A stretch of 30,056 nucleotides of DNA from DATJPR01 sp035506295 (lineage in GTDB: Bacteria; Bacteroidota; Ignavibacteria; UBA10030; UBA6906). Numbering within the stretch: the stretch's first letter is position 1; the number at the start of each line of letters is the position of its first letter. The translations under genes were made by a program, and so were the position numbers. Location: NCBI GenBank assembly GCA_035506295.1, contig DATJPR010000074.1, positions 1 through 30,056 on the forward strand, read 5' to 3'. Below the pieces are notes generated by a model, which was not told where the DNA came from, made no database searches, and saw nothing but the letters and a program-made list of their open reading frames with translations. Of the stretch, positions 15,859 to 23,872 are shown piece by piece.

Positions 15859-17120
15859 CAGCCAAGCACCTCGATGACTTTCTCGACCGCTTTGACGAAC
15901 ACATCGACCTCGTCTTTGGTATTGTAGAACGCGAACGACGCCCGTGCCGTAGCCGGAATGCCGTACCGCGCCATCACCGGCTGCGCACAATGGTGCCCTG
16001 TCCTGATCGCCACCCCTTCGAGGTCGAGGATCGTGCCGATGTCATGCGGATGAATGCCCTCGATGGTAAACGAGAGGACGGACGCCTTCGCGGCTGCCGT
16101 CCCGATGATCTTCACCCGTGGGATGGCGGCCAGTTTTGCCGTGGCATAGTTCAGGAGGTCACTCTCGTACGCCGCTACAGAGCGAAGATCCATTTGGCGC
16201 AGGTAATCGATGGCAGCGCCCAGACCGACGCCGCTGGCGATGCTCGGCGTGCCCGCCTCGAACTTGTGGGGAAGGTCGTTGTAGATCGTTTTTTCGAACG
16301 TCACCGATTTGATCATGTCGCCGCCGCCCTGATACGGAGGCATCTTCTCCAGCAGCTCTTCCCTTCCGTACAATACGCCGATCCCCGTGGGACCGAACAT
16401 CTTGTGCCCCGAGAAAGCATAGAAGTCCGCGTCGAGATCGCGTACATCGACCTTCATGTGCGGGACGGCCTGGGCTCCATCGATCAAGACCGGGATCCCC
16501 TGACTGTGTGCCGCGGCGATCATTTGCTTGACGGGGTTGATTGTTCCGAGGGCATTGGATACATGAACAAGCGCGACGATCCTGGTTTTCGGCGACAGGA
16601 GGCGCGCGTATTCGTCGAGGATGAGCTCACCGCGGTCATTCATGGGAATGACCCGCAACACTGCACCGCGCTCCTCACAGGCAATCTGCCAGGGCACGAT
16701 ATTCGAGTGGTGCTCAAGCGCCGAAATCACCACCTCGTCCCCCCGGCCGATCGCCAGCTTCCCGTAGCTCGAGGCGACGAGATTGATGGCTTCGGTGGTG
16801 CCGCGCACAAAGATGATTTCCTTCGTGGAGGTCGCATTCAGAAAATCTTTCACCTTGGAGCGTGCCGCCTCGTACGCCTGGGTTGCTTTTTCGCTCAGAT
16901 AGTGCACGCCGCGGTGGATATTGGAATTTTCCTCCATGTAGTAGCGCATGATGGTATCGATGACCACCTGCGGTTTCTGACTTGTCGCCGCGTTGTCGAA
17001 ATAGACCAGCGGCTTCCCGTTGACACGTTGCCGGAGGAGCGGGAAATGGTGTCGGCAGAGATCCAGCGCGCCATGGCCCGCAGTTTTCGGTGGAGCTGCA
17101 TTGTAGGTTGCTTCAATCAT
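15858..17120 (-). CDS. sufS: Cysteine desulfurase SufS (group II)
   Basis: PLP enzyme that strips sulfur from cysteine and holds it as a persulfide for SufU. The 420-residue protein has the group II pattern: YFDNAATSQKP (40-50), NIHRGVHYLS, EHHSNIVPWQ, DGAQAVPHMKVD, the PLP Lys240 in FSGHKMFGPTG, FEAGTPSIA, and the active-site Cys378 in RTGHHCAQPVM. The short loop around that Cys separates group II (SufS) from the group I enzyme at 21096-22283 in the same operon. Its ATG overlaps the sufD stop as ATGA and its stop overlaps the sufU start, so sufD, sufS and sufU are tightly coupled. Confidence 0.97.
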   Translation of the reverse strand: MIEATYNAAPPKTAGHGALDLCRHHFPLLRQRVNGKPLVYFDNAATSQKPQVVIDTIMRYYMEENSNIHRGVHYLSEKATQAYEAARSKVKDFLNATSTKEIIFVRGTTEAINLVASSYGKLAIGRGDEVVISALEHHSNIVPWQIACEERGAVLRVIPMNDRGELILDEYARLLSPKTRIVALVHVSNALGTINPVKQMIAAAHSQGIPVLIDGAQAVPHMKVDVRDLDADFYAFSGHKMFGPTGIGVLYGREELLEKMPPYQGGGDMIKSVTFEKTIYNDLPHKFEAGTPSIASGVGLGAAIDYLRQMDLRSVAAYESDLLNYATAKLAAIPRVKIIGTAAAKASVLSFTIEGIHPHDIGTILDLEGVAIRTGHHCAQPVMARYGIPATARASFAFYNTKDEVDVFVKAVEKVIEVLG

Positions 17121-18457
17121 CGTCGTTCCTTGTTCCGGCCGCCTTCAAGCCGAAGGCGGAGGAGCTGATCAAGATGTTCACGCACCGCGTCGACATGGAC
17201 GCGGGAGACCACATCGTTGGCGAAGGCGAGCGTCAGCATGTCACGCGCTTCGTCTTTCCCGATCCCACGCGCCCGCAGGTAGAACAACTGTTCGTCGTCC
17301 AACTGACCCACCGTTGCACCGTGCGTACACTTCACATCGTCTGCGAAGATCTCCAGCTGAGGTTTGGTATTCATCAACGCGGCGTCGGAGAGAAGGATGG
17401 TCTTGTTGGTCTGCTTCGCATCGGTCTTCTGCGCCCCGGGGCGAACGAAGATCTTGCCGTTGAAGACTCCATGCGCGGAGCCGTCGAGGATCGTCTTGTA
17501 CAGCTCATGGCTGGTGCAGAGCTCCGCCGCATGATCGATCGTCGTATGGTTGTCGATGTGCTGCGCGCCGGTGCCGATCGATAGACCGTTCAATGTGCAT
17601 TCCGCTCCGGGGCCGGCCAGGGTCACCTGAATCCCGTTACGGACGAGAGATCCTCCGAACGTGATGGCGTTCGAGGTGAAGACGCTACCCTGCTCCTGAC
17701 GCACAGACATGGTGTTGATGTGATATTGTTCGAGCGATTCCGCTTGAAGCCGATCGTGCTCGACCTTCGCTCCTTCGGCGACATAGATCTCTACGACGGT
17801 GTCGGTCAGCCCGGCACCTGATCCGCGATACACTTCCACAAGCGAAAGCGAACTGTTGCGTCCTGCAATGACGAGAATGCGAGGGAACACCGCGCGGGGA
17901 ACGCCCTTCGTTCCCGCCGTCGAAAGCATGTCGATTTCCAGCGGACGGTCGAGGACGACACCGTCGGGGACGACGATCAGGACGCCGTCACCGAAGAGTG
18001 ACGTGTTGAGTGCGGCGAAGGCGTTACTTTCCATGTCCGTGATGCCGCCCAGACGCGCGAGCAGATCCCCGGATATCCGTTCAGCGGCTCGGTGCAGTGG
18101 AAGAACATGAACCCCAGCGGGCAGGCCCTGGATCCCCTCCCGCTGATCCACCCAGTGACCATCAATGAGCCCAACCCGCAAGGCGTTGACTCCTGCAAGC
18201 GAATCGCCGGCAGAGCCGGGGGAGGGCAAGGATGAGCGGTCCTCACCGTCCACAGCAAATTCGAGTTTCCCGATCGAGCTGACGTTTGTGAAGCGCCATT
18301 CTTCCTGTCGCGTGGTCGGCAATCCCGCCTCGCTGAAAAGCGTGAACGCACGTCGTCGGAGTGCACGCAGGGATTCGGCGCCGCCCCTGGCACTAACCTT
18401 GTCGAACGCGTTCGCAAACGCGTGCATGGCGGCTGGTTTTTCGGTGCGCGTTGCCAT
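17117..18457 (-). CDS. sufD: Fe-S cluster assembly protein SufD
   Basis: Partner of SufB in the SufBC2D scaffold. The 446-residue protein has the SufD N-terminal helical part with TTRQEEWRFTNVSSIGKL, then a beta-helix core that includes LVVEVYRGSG-like strands, DRLQAESLEQYHINTM, the sequence LNGLSIGTGAQHIDNHTTIDHA, KTILDGSAHGVFNGKI and the C-terminal SufB/SufD signature CTHGATVGQLDDEQLFYLRARGI. The His in CTHGATVG corresponds to the conserved functional His near the SufB-SufD interface. It starts one base after the sufC stop and overlaps sufS by four bases. Confidence 0.96.
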   Translation of the reverse strand: MATRTEKPAAMHAFANAFDKVSARGGAESLRALRRRAFTLFSEAGLPTTRQEEWRFTNVSSIGKLEFAVDGEDRSSLPSPGSAGDSLAGVNALRVGLIDGHWVDQREGIQGLPAGVHVLPLHRAAERISGDLLARLGGITDMESNAFAALNTSLFGDGVLIVVPDGVVLDRPLEIDMLSTAGTKGVPRAVFPRILVIAGRNSSLSLVEVYRGSGAGLTDTVVEIYVAEGAKVEHDRLQAESLEQYHINTMSVRQEQGSVFTSNAITFGGSLVRNGIQVTLAGPGAECTLNGLSIGTGAQHIDNHTTIDHAAELCTSHELYKTILDGSAHGVFNGKIFVRPGAQKTDAKQTNKTILLSDAALMNTKPQLEIFADDVKCTHGATVGQLDDEQLFYLRARGIGKDEARDMLTLAFANDVVSRVHVDAVREHLDQLLRLRLEGGRNKERR

Positions 18458-18458
18458 T

Positions 18459-19220
18459 CTATCGATTCACCCCCTCGAGTTCCTCCTTGATCCAGTCGTA
18501 TCCGCGTTCTTCCAATAGGAGCGCGAGTTCTTTTGTCCCTGACTTCGCAATCCGCCCGTCCACCAGCACGTGCACGAAATCGGGGACGATGTAGTTCAGC
18601 AGCCGCTGGTAGTGCGTGACGACAATCGTTGCGTTGTCCTTGGACCGCAGGGTGTTGACGCCGTCGGCGACGATGCGCAGCGCATCGATGTCGAGGCCGG
18701 AGTCCGTTTCGTCCAGGATCGCCAGCGTCGGCTGCAGCACCGCCATCTGGAAAATCTCATTCCGTTTCTTCTCGCCGCCGGAGAATCCCTCGTTCACCGG
18801 ACGGTTGAGCAGGTCCTGGTCCATCGCGACAACCTGCATCCGGCTTTTCATCAGCTGGAGAAACTCGAACGCGTCAAGCTCTTCCTGACCGCGATGTTTT
18901 CTGATGGCGTTCAGCGCGGATTTGAGAAAATACGTGTTGCTCACGCCCGGAATCTCCACCGGATATTGAAACGCCAGGAAAAGCCCTTCCCTCGCCCGCT
19001 CCTCGGGGTCGAGTTCCAGGAGATTTTTCCCCAGGTACTCTACCTCTCCCGCGGAGACTTCGTATTCCGGTCGTCCGGCGATGACACCGGCGAACGTGCT
19101 CTTCCCAGAGCCGTTTGGCCCCATGATGGCGTGCACTTCTCCGGCGTGGACCTCGAGATTGATGCCACGAAGGATTTCGTTGCCGGCGATGCCGGCGTGG
19201 AGGTTTTTGACTTTCAGCAT
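18459..19220 (-). CDS. sufC: Fe-S cluster assembly ATPase SufC
   Basis: Cytoplasmic ABC-type ATPase that drives conformational change of SufB-SufD. The 253-residue protein has Walker A GPNGSGKST (34-42), Q-loop Gln85 in LAFQYPVEIPG, the SufC signature FSGGEKKRNEI (146-156), Walker B LAILDETDSGLD (166-177) and the H-loop His203 in VVTHYQRLL. No transmembrane segment is present. I start at ATG 19220, where MLKVKNLHAGIAGNEIL matches the family; an upstream extension into the sufB end has no homology. It lies between sufB and sufD; the start is 67 bases after the sufB stop. Confidence 0.97.
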   Translation of the reverse strand: MLKVKNLHAGIAGNEILRGINLEVHAGEVHAIMGPNGSGKSTFAGVIAGRPEYEVSAGEVEYLGKNLLELDPEERAREGLFLAFQYPVEIPGVSNTYFLKSALNAIRKHRGQEELDAFEFLQLMKSRMQVVAMDQDLLNRPVNEGFSGGEKKRNEIFQMAVLQPTLAILDETDSGLDIDALRIVADGVNTLRSKDNATIVVTHYQRLLNYIVPDFVHVLVDGRIAKSGTKELALLLEERGYDWIKEELEGVNR

Positions 19221-19287
19221 GCTGGAAGTTTCTCGCAATAGGTGAATGGACTCGATGACACTGACGACAATCCTTGCAATGGCATCG

Positions 19288-20733
19288 TTACCCCACACTT
19301 CCCTCGAGGCTCACGCTCAGCAGTTTTTGCGCCTCGACGGCGAATTCCATCGGCAGCTCTTTGAAGACTTCCTTGCAGAAACCATTGACGATCATGTTTA
19401 CGGCGTCTTCCGTGGAAAGTCCCCGCTGCCTGCAGTAGAAAATCTGGTCTTCGCCGATCTTCGATGTCGAGGCCTCATGTTCGACCCGCGCGGTCTGGTT
19501 CCGGACATCGATATAGGGAAACGTATGGGCGCCGCATTTGTCGCCCAACAGCAGCGAATCGCACTGGGAGAAATTCCGCGCGTTCTCTGCACGCTTTCCG
19601 ACGGAAACCAGTCCGCGATACGAGTTGTTGCCATGTCCTGCGGAGATGCCTTTAGAGACGATCGTGCTCCGGGTGTTCTTCCCGAGATGTATCATCTTCG
19701 TCCCGGTGTCGGCCTGCTGGCGGTTGTTGGTCACCGCCACGGAGTAAAACTCGCCGATGGAGTTGTCGCCCTGGAGGATGACGCCGGGATACTTCCAGGT
19801 AATCGCCGACCCGGTCTCCACCTGCGTCCACGAGATGCGCGCGTTCGCCCCGGCGCATTTTCCCCGCTTCGTGACGAAATTGTAGATGCCGCCTTTCCCT
19901 TCTTTGTCGCCAGGATACCAGTTCTGCACCGTCGAATATTTAATCTGTGCGTTTTCCATGGCGATGAGCTCAACCACCGCTGCGTGGAGCTGGTTCGTGT
20001 CGCGCATCGGCGCGGTGCATCCTTCGAGGTAGCTGACGTACGCGCCTTCTTCGGCGACGATGAGCGTCCGCTCGAATTGCCCCGTGTCTGCCGCGTTGAT
20101 GCGGAAGTAGGTGGACAGTTCCATCGGACACCGTACACCTTTCGGGATATAGCAGAACGATCCATCGCTGAACACGGCGGAATTCAGGGAGGCGAAGAAA
20201 TTGTCGGTCGGCGGCACGACACTGCCAAGAAACCGACGGACAAGATCCGGGTGTTCGCGGAGCGCCTCGGAAAACGAACAAAAGATGATCCCGAGCTCCT
20301 TCAACTTGTCCTTGAACGTCGTCGCCACGGAAACGCTGTCGAAGACCGCGTCGACGGCCACGCCGCTCAGCCGTCCCTGCTCCGCCAGGGAAATGCCGAG
20401 CTTCTCATAGGTGCGACGCAGCTCCGGATCGACCTCATCCAGGCTCTTAAGCGCCGGTTTGGTCTTCGGCGCCGAGTAGTAGCTGATGTCCTGATAGTCG
20501 ATCGGCGGATACTTCACATTCGGCCAGCGCGGCTCTTCCATGGTCTGCCAGTGCCGGAACGCCTTCAGCCGCCACTCGGTCATCCACTCCGGCTCTCCTT
20601 TCTTCGAGGAGATAAGGCGTATGACCTCCTCGTTGAGACCCTTCGGCACGGTGTCCGCGGGAATGTCGGTAACAAAGCCGTACTTATATTCCTGGTTTGC
20701 CAGCTGCTCAATCGTCGATTGTTCTGTGCTCAT
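19288..20733 (-). CDS. sufB: Fe-S cluster assembly scaffold SufB
   Basis: Main scaffold of the SufBC2D complex. The 481-residue protein is full length and very well conserved: YKYGFVTDIPADTVPKGLNEEV (16-37), EPEWMTEWRLKAFRHW, PPTDNFFASLNSAVFSDGSFCYIPKGVRCP, YLEGCTAPMRD, IYNFVTKRG, and CDSLLLGDKCGAHTFPYI with Cys400 at the place of the catalytic cysteine (E. coli Cys405), then EHEASTSKIGEDQIFYCRQRG. The start ATG at 20733 has only a weak purine-rich leader. A 44-base gap separates it from the 104-residue gene upstream, the second-largest gap inside the operon. Confidence 0.97.
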   Translation of the reverse strand: MSTEQSTIEQLANQEYKYGFVTDIPADTVPKGLNEEVIRLISSKKGEPEWMTEWRLKAFRHWQTMEEPRWPNVKYPPIDYQDISYYSAPKTKPALKSLDEVDPELRRTYEKLGISLAEQGRLSGVAVDAVFDSVSVATTFKDKLKELGIIFCSFSEALREHPDLVRRFLGSVVPPTDNFFASLNSAVFSDGSFCYIPKGVRCPMELSTYFRINAADTGQFERTLIVAEEGAYVSYLEGCTAPMRDTNQLHAAVVELIAMENAQIKYSTVQNWYPGDKEGKGGIYNFVTKRGKCAGANARISWTQVETGSAITWKYPGVILQGDNSIGEFYSVAVTNNRQQADTGTKMIHLGKNTRSTIVSKGISAGHGNNSYRGLVSVGKRAENARNFSQCDSLLLGDKCGAHTFPYIDVRNQTARVEHEASTSKIGEDQIFYCRQRGLSTEDAVNMIVNGFCKEVFKELPMEFAVEAQKLLSVSLEGSVG

Positions 20734-20777
20734 ATGCCGGATTTCTTTCTTTGCGCTCGATCTACAGATTCATGAAT

Positions 20778-21092
20778 TCATGCTGTCGCCTTCGCCGCCG
20801 CGGGCGTGTGCACCGGCGTGCGGAAGGACGGGTAGTTCAACGTCCACGTCTGTTGATCGCACGGGATCAACGTCCCTTCCTCTACTAATGCGTCAATGAA
20901 GATTCGTGTACACTTCTCGGCGTCGCTCATATGCATTTTCACTCCTTGCGCCGCCAAGTATGCCTGCAAGCCGAAGACGAGGTCACGAAAGAAGATATTC
21001 GATGCGTGGATCATGGGATACCGTCTGCGCAGGTACTCCAGAATCGTCTTCCGGTCGTCCAGGATCTTCTGAATCTGTTGCGCGTGAGTCAT
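20778..21092 (-). CDS. Unrecognised 104-residue protein inside the SUF operon
   Basis: I do not recognise this family. The protein is mostly helical and charged for its first 50 residues (AQQIQKILDDRKTILEYLRRRYP, then NIFFRDLVFGLQAYLAAQG), has two cysteines (Cys61 and Cys78) in DAEKCTRIFIDALVEEGTLIPCDQQTW, and an Ala-rich C-terminal tail. It has no signal peptide or membrane segment. The second half could form a small winged-helix-like fold, but that is a guess. The ATG at 21092 starts three bases after the IscS-type gene's stop with AGGAG nine bases upstream, so it is clearly translated as part of the operon. Its place between a cysteine desulfurase and sufB suggests a role in sulfur or iron supply or in desulfurase control. 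Confidence 0.75.
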   Translation of the reverse strand: MTHAQQIQKILDDRKTILEYLRRRYPMIHASNIFFRDLVFGLQAYLAAQGVKMHMSDAEKCTRIFIDALVEEGTLIPCDQQTWTLNYPSFRTPVHTPAAAKATA

Positions 21093-21095
21093 GGT

Positions 21096-22283
21096 TCACA
21101 CTCCTGCCGCTGCGGGCACATTCCGCGATCGAACGACCCGCACTCCTTCGGCGAGCAGAGTTGTCGCGAGATCGATCTCGTCCTCCCTCGTGTACTTGCT
21201 GAGGCCGAAGCGGATCGTCGATGCGACCGCCTCCCGATCGAGGCCGATGGCGCGAAGAACGTACGAAGGCTCGGGGGATGCCGACCCGCACGCAGAACCG
21301 GTCGACATTGCAACGCGACGGACCTCCATCATCAGTCGATCGGCGCGCACTCCGGCGAAGGTCACGCTGAGATTGTTCGGCAGACGACGATCGTGATGGC
21401 CGTTTACGGCGATTTCTCCGCAGCGTTCACGCAGGAGTCCGGCAAACCTGTCCCTGAGCTGCAGGACACGGGGCACGACGCGTTCGCGCTCTTCCGCGAT
21501 GATACGAAACGCCTCGCCCATTCCGACAATGCCCGGAACATTGAGCGTCCCGGACCGCATTCCCTTCTCGTGGCTGCCCCCGTCCATTTGCGCCGTGAGA
21601 GATATCCCCCGCCGGACAAAAAGTCCACCGATTCCTTTCGGGCCGTGACATTTATGCCCACTGAATGTCAGCAGATCAATACCAGCGGCGTGAACATCAA
21701 TCGGGAGATACGGAAGGGCCTGCGTTGCATCCGTGTGAAGAAACACTCCGGCATCGTGGCAAATACCGGCGATCTCGGCGATCGGCGCGACTGTTCCGAT
21801 CTCGTTGTTCGCGAACATGACCGAAACCACAAGCGTCGAGGGCGTCAACGCGCGTCGCACGTCGTCGGGGTCAACGAGCCCGCTGGCGTCCACACCGAGC
21901 CGGGTGACGGTGCAGCCATACGCCTCGAGACGGGCGCAGGTGTCGAGAACAGAAGGATGTTCCGTGACGACGGTGATGACATGCGATTTCGCCGGTGCAT
22001 AGGCTTCGATCAAGCCCTTGAGCGCGAGGTTGTTCGCCTCCGTCGCCCCGCTTGCGAAGAACACTTCTGCGGGCTCCGCATTGATCAGCGAAGCAACAGA
22101 ACGGCGCGCTTTCTCCACCGCGGCTGCCGCAACCCATCCGAATTCATGTTGCCGGCTCGCCGCATTTCCGTACTCGTCGAGGAAGAATGGAACCATCGCT
22201 TCGAGCACGCGGTCGTCCACACGCGTTGTGGAATGATTGTCGAGGAAAATTCGCGGCGTCGCTATGTTCGGCTGAGACTTCAC
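21096..22283 (-). CDS. Cysteine desulfurase, IscS/NifS type (group I)
   Basis: PLP-dependent cysteine desulfurase of 395 residues. It has FLDNHSTTRVDDRV (13-26), FASGATEANNLALKG, TEHPSVLDT, FANNEIGTVAPI, HTDATQALPYLPID, PLP Lys211 in TFSGHKCHGPKG, RSGTLNVPGIVG, and the active Cys332 in the long mobile loop STGSACGSASPEPSYVLRAIGL. The long loop is typical of group I (IscS/NifS), unlike SufS in the same operon. Sulfur delivery may be to the SUF scaffold, to tRNA thiolation or to other pathways. The start is GTG 22283 with AGGA seven bases upstream, nine bases after the rrf2 stop. No IscU, HscA/HscB or ferredoxin gene is nearby, so a separate ISC system is not indicated. Confidence 0.94.
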   Translation of the reverse strand: MKSQPNIATPRIFLDNHSTTRVDDRVLEAMVPFFLDEYGNAASRQHEFGWVAAAAVEKARRSVASLINAEPAEVFFASGATEANNLALKGLIEAYAPAKSHVITVVTEHPSVLDTCARLEAYGCTVTRLGVDASGLVDPDDVRRALTPSTLVVSVMFANNEIGTVAPIAEIAGICHDAGVFLHTDATQALPYLPIDVHAAGIDLLTFSGHKCHGPKGIGGLFVRRGISLTAQMDGGSHEKGMRSGTLNVPGIVGMGEAFRIIAEERERVVPRVLQLRDRFAGLLRERCGEIAVNGHHDRRLPNNLSVTFAGVRADRLMMEVRRVAMSTGSACGSASPEPSYVLRAIGLDREAVASTIRFGLSKYTREDEIDLATTLLAEGVRVVRSRNVPAAAGV

Positions 22284-22292
22284 AGTTGCATC

Positions 22293-22691
22293 CTAGACTA
22301 TTTCTGCAAGCGTCATTGCGCTGAACGCCTGCTCAATGTTCGCCTGGACCTTTCCCAGAGGCGACTTGATCGTACATACGGTGAACACCGTGCAACTATC
22401 GGCGCCTTCGGCCATGCACTGCGCGATCATCGGGGCAGTCCCTTCAATCGCATGGATGATCGTCGACACGGCTATTTCGGAGGCCGGCCGCGCCAACGTG
22501 TACCCCCCATGGACGCCCTGATGCGACATGAGCAGGCCTCCTTTTACCAGCTTCTGGAGGACCTTTGCCAGCAACTCATACGGGATACCGTAGAGGGCGG
22601 AGATTTCCTTTGCGGTGACGACATCGCGTTGCGCGGCAACATGCCGGATCGCGATCAACCCATATTCTGCTCTTTTCGAAAGACGAACCAT
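22293..22691 (-). CDS. Rrf2-family transcriptional regulator, IscR-like
   Basis: A 132-residue winged-helix regulator. The N-terminal MVRLSKRAEYGLIAIRHVA and the recognition region VTAKEISALYGIPYELLAKVLQKLVKGGLL, then SHQGVHGGYTLAR (wing), are typical of Rrf2 proteins. Three cysteines (Cys92, Cys100, Cys106) form a CX7CX5C motif where IscR has CX5CX5C (92, 98, 104), so binding of a [2Fe-2S] cluster is likely. As first gene of the SUF operon it probably represses the operon when clusters are plentiful. A partly palindromic site just upstream of its start (22697-22723) is a candidate operator. SufR-like or NsrR-like sensing are alternatives; the operon favours cluster sensing. Confidence 0.93.
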   Translation of the reverse strand: MVRLSKRAEYGLIAIRHVAAQRDVVTAKEISALYGIPYELLAKVLQKLVKGGLLMSHQGVHGGYTLARPASEIAVSTIIHAIEGTAPMIAQCMAEGADSCTVFTVCTIKSPLGKVQANIEQAFSAMTLAEIV

Positions 22692-22696
22692 GGCGA

Positions 22697-22723
22697 TATA
22701 CGACCGAAGTAGTCCGATTTATA
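22697..22723 (-). promoter_or_regulatory. Candidate Rrf2/IscR-type operator and -10 region of the SUF operon
   Basis: On the minus strand, TATAAATCGGACT, five bases, then GGTCGTATAT form a partly symmetric site. The GACT-N5-GGTC core matches the spacing of IscR type 1 sites, though outer bases fit only in part. TATAAA at 22718-22723 could be a -10 element, so a bound regulator would block it. No good -35 element is visible. Confidence 0.35.
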
Positions 22724-22729
22724 CTCAAC

Positions 22730-22751
22730 AAAAAATGGGACTTCTTCCCAT
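22730..22751 (-). terminator. Hairpin with T-run in the leader of the SUF operon
   Basis: On the minus strand, ATGGGA and TCCCAT (arms 22735-22740 and 22746-22751, five-base loop) are followed by a run of T. It points towards rrf2 and lies about 40 bases upstream of its start. Since no minus-strand gene lies further upstream in this window, it could be an attenuator of a longer leader, or a shield against antisense transcripts from the divergent ABC operon. Confidence 0.45.
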
Positions 22752-22933
22752 CTCACCAAATTAAACACCTTCAAGTACCCCACCGTTCCACTTGTCCGGT
22801 AAAAATAACAAACAAACGCGAAAAATGCAACGTTTGCGATAGGTTTGTCGTATCAACTGTGGATTCATCTTCAGATTTTCCCTACCATGTTGGGAAATCC
22901 CTTCAAAGAACATCCAGAAATGGAGTCTTATCG

Positions 22934-23872
22934 TTGAGCACCGCTATCGCGGTATCTCACCTCACCAAAGTTTACCGAAAAAGCCTCTTCCGGAAAAATG
23001 GAGTCGCTGCCCTTCAGGGGCTATCCCTTTCCGTTGATCGCGGACAGATTTACGGTTTTCTCGGCCCGAATGGGGCTGGGAAAACGACGCTCATTAAGAT
23101 ACTTCTCTCCCTTGTCCACCCGACCTCTGGAGACGCGGCTCTACTCGGACAAGAACTTCCAGATACTGCCGTCAGGGAAAAGATCGGCTACCTTCCGGAG
23201 AATCAACGATTTCCGGGCTATCTCACGGGCGAGCAGGTCTTGAAGTTTTTCGGCCGGCTTTCGGGTACCCCGCCGGACCTTCTTCGCAGGAGAACTTCCG
23301 AGCTCCTGACTTTGGTGGGAATGGATCAGTGGCGGAGGATGAAGGTGAAGAGATACTCGAAAGGGATGTTGCAGAGGATAGGCCTTGCCCAGGCTCTCGT
23401 TAACGACCCTGAGCTGATTTTCCTTGACGAGCCCACAGACGGTGTGGACCCGATCGGCCGAAAGGAAATCCGCGACATCCTCCATGCGCTCAAGGTCCAG
23501 GGGAAGACCATCTTCCTCAACTCGCACCTCCTTTCCGAGGTCGAGCTTGTGTGCGACCGGGTCGCGATCGTGAACAAGGGTTCACTGCTGAAGGAAGGAA
23601 CGATCGCCGACTTCACCTCCGGCAGCACAACGTATATCGTTGGCGTCGAAGGCACGCTGCCTCAACCGCTCATGGACGAAGCCAGAGCGCTGGTGATAAG
23701 CCTCTCGCCGCACCCGGGCGGCGTAACGATAAATGCTCCCAAAACCGCCGATCTCAACCGTGGGATTGACCTCCTGCGAAGGCACAACGTGACAATCACA
23801 TCGATCCAGCGGGACAAAGCGACGTTGGAAGAATCATTCCTCGACCTCTTGAAGCGGGAGGTGGCACCATGA
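22934..23872 (+). CDS. ABC transporter ATP-binding protein (ABC-2/CcmA type), first of two
   Basis: ATPase subunit of an ABC exporter. From TTG 22934 it is 312 residues: Walker A GPNGAGKTT (44-52), the Q-loop region IGYLPENQRFPGYLTG with Glu/Asn/Gln, signature YSKGMLQRIGLAQA (a variant with KGMLQ), Walker B LIFLDEPTDGVDP, and H-loop NSHLLSEVE. The C-terminal 90 residues form the regulatory domain usual for ABC-2 ATPases of about 310 residues. I chose TTG because GGAG lies eight bases upstream and SHLTKVY homology starts at once; an in-frame GTG at 22859 would add 25 residues of unlikely composition. It heads the seven-gene operon and overlaps the next gene as ATGA, so the 23869 protein is its likely permease partner. 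Confidence 0.92.
   Translation: MSTAIAVSHLTKVYRKSLFRKNGVAALQGLSLSVDRGQIYGFLGPNGAGKTTLIKILLSLVHPTSGDAALLGQELPDTAVREKIGYLPENQRFPGYLTGEQVLKFFGRLSGTPPDLLRRRTSELLTLVGMDQWRRMKVKRYSKGMLQRIGLAQALVNDPELIFLDEPTDGVDPIGRKEIRDILHALKVQGKTIFLNSHLLSEVELVCDRVAIVNKGSLLKEGTIADFTSGSTTYIVGVEGTLPQPLMDEARALVISLSPHPGGVTINAPKTADLNRGIDLLRRHNVTITSIQRDKATLEESFLDLLKREVAP

Noticed and set aside
15801..17168. A 455-codon plus-strand frame opposite sufS
   Set aside because: Mirror of sufS; composition is that of antisense translation.
19246..20775. A 509-codon plus-strand frame opposite sufB
   Set aside because: Pure mirror of the well-conserved sufB; no ribosome binding site or motifs.
20931..22712. A 593-codon open frame on the plus strand opposite the IscS-type and rrf2 genes
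   Set aside because: It is antisense to two clearly recognised genes; its translation is rich in Arg, His and Asp with no family resemblance. High GC in third positions leaves such frames open.
22859..22933. A 25-residue N-terminal extension of the first ABC ATPase from GTG 22859
   Set aside because: The extension lacks family similarity and the TTG at 22934 has GGAG at good spacing.
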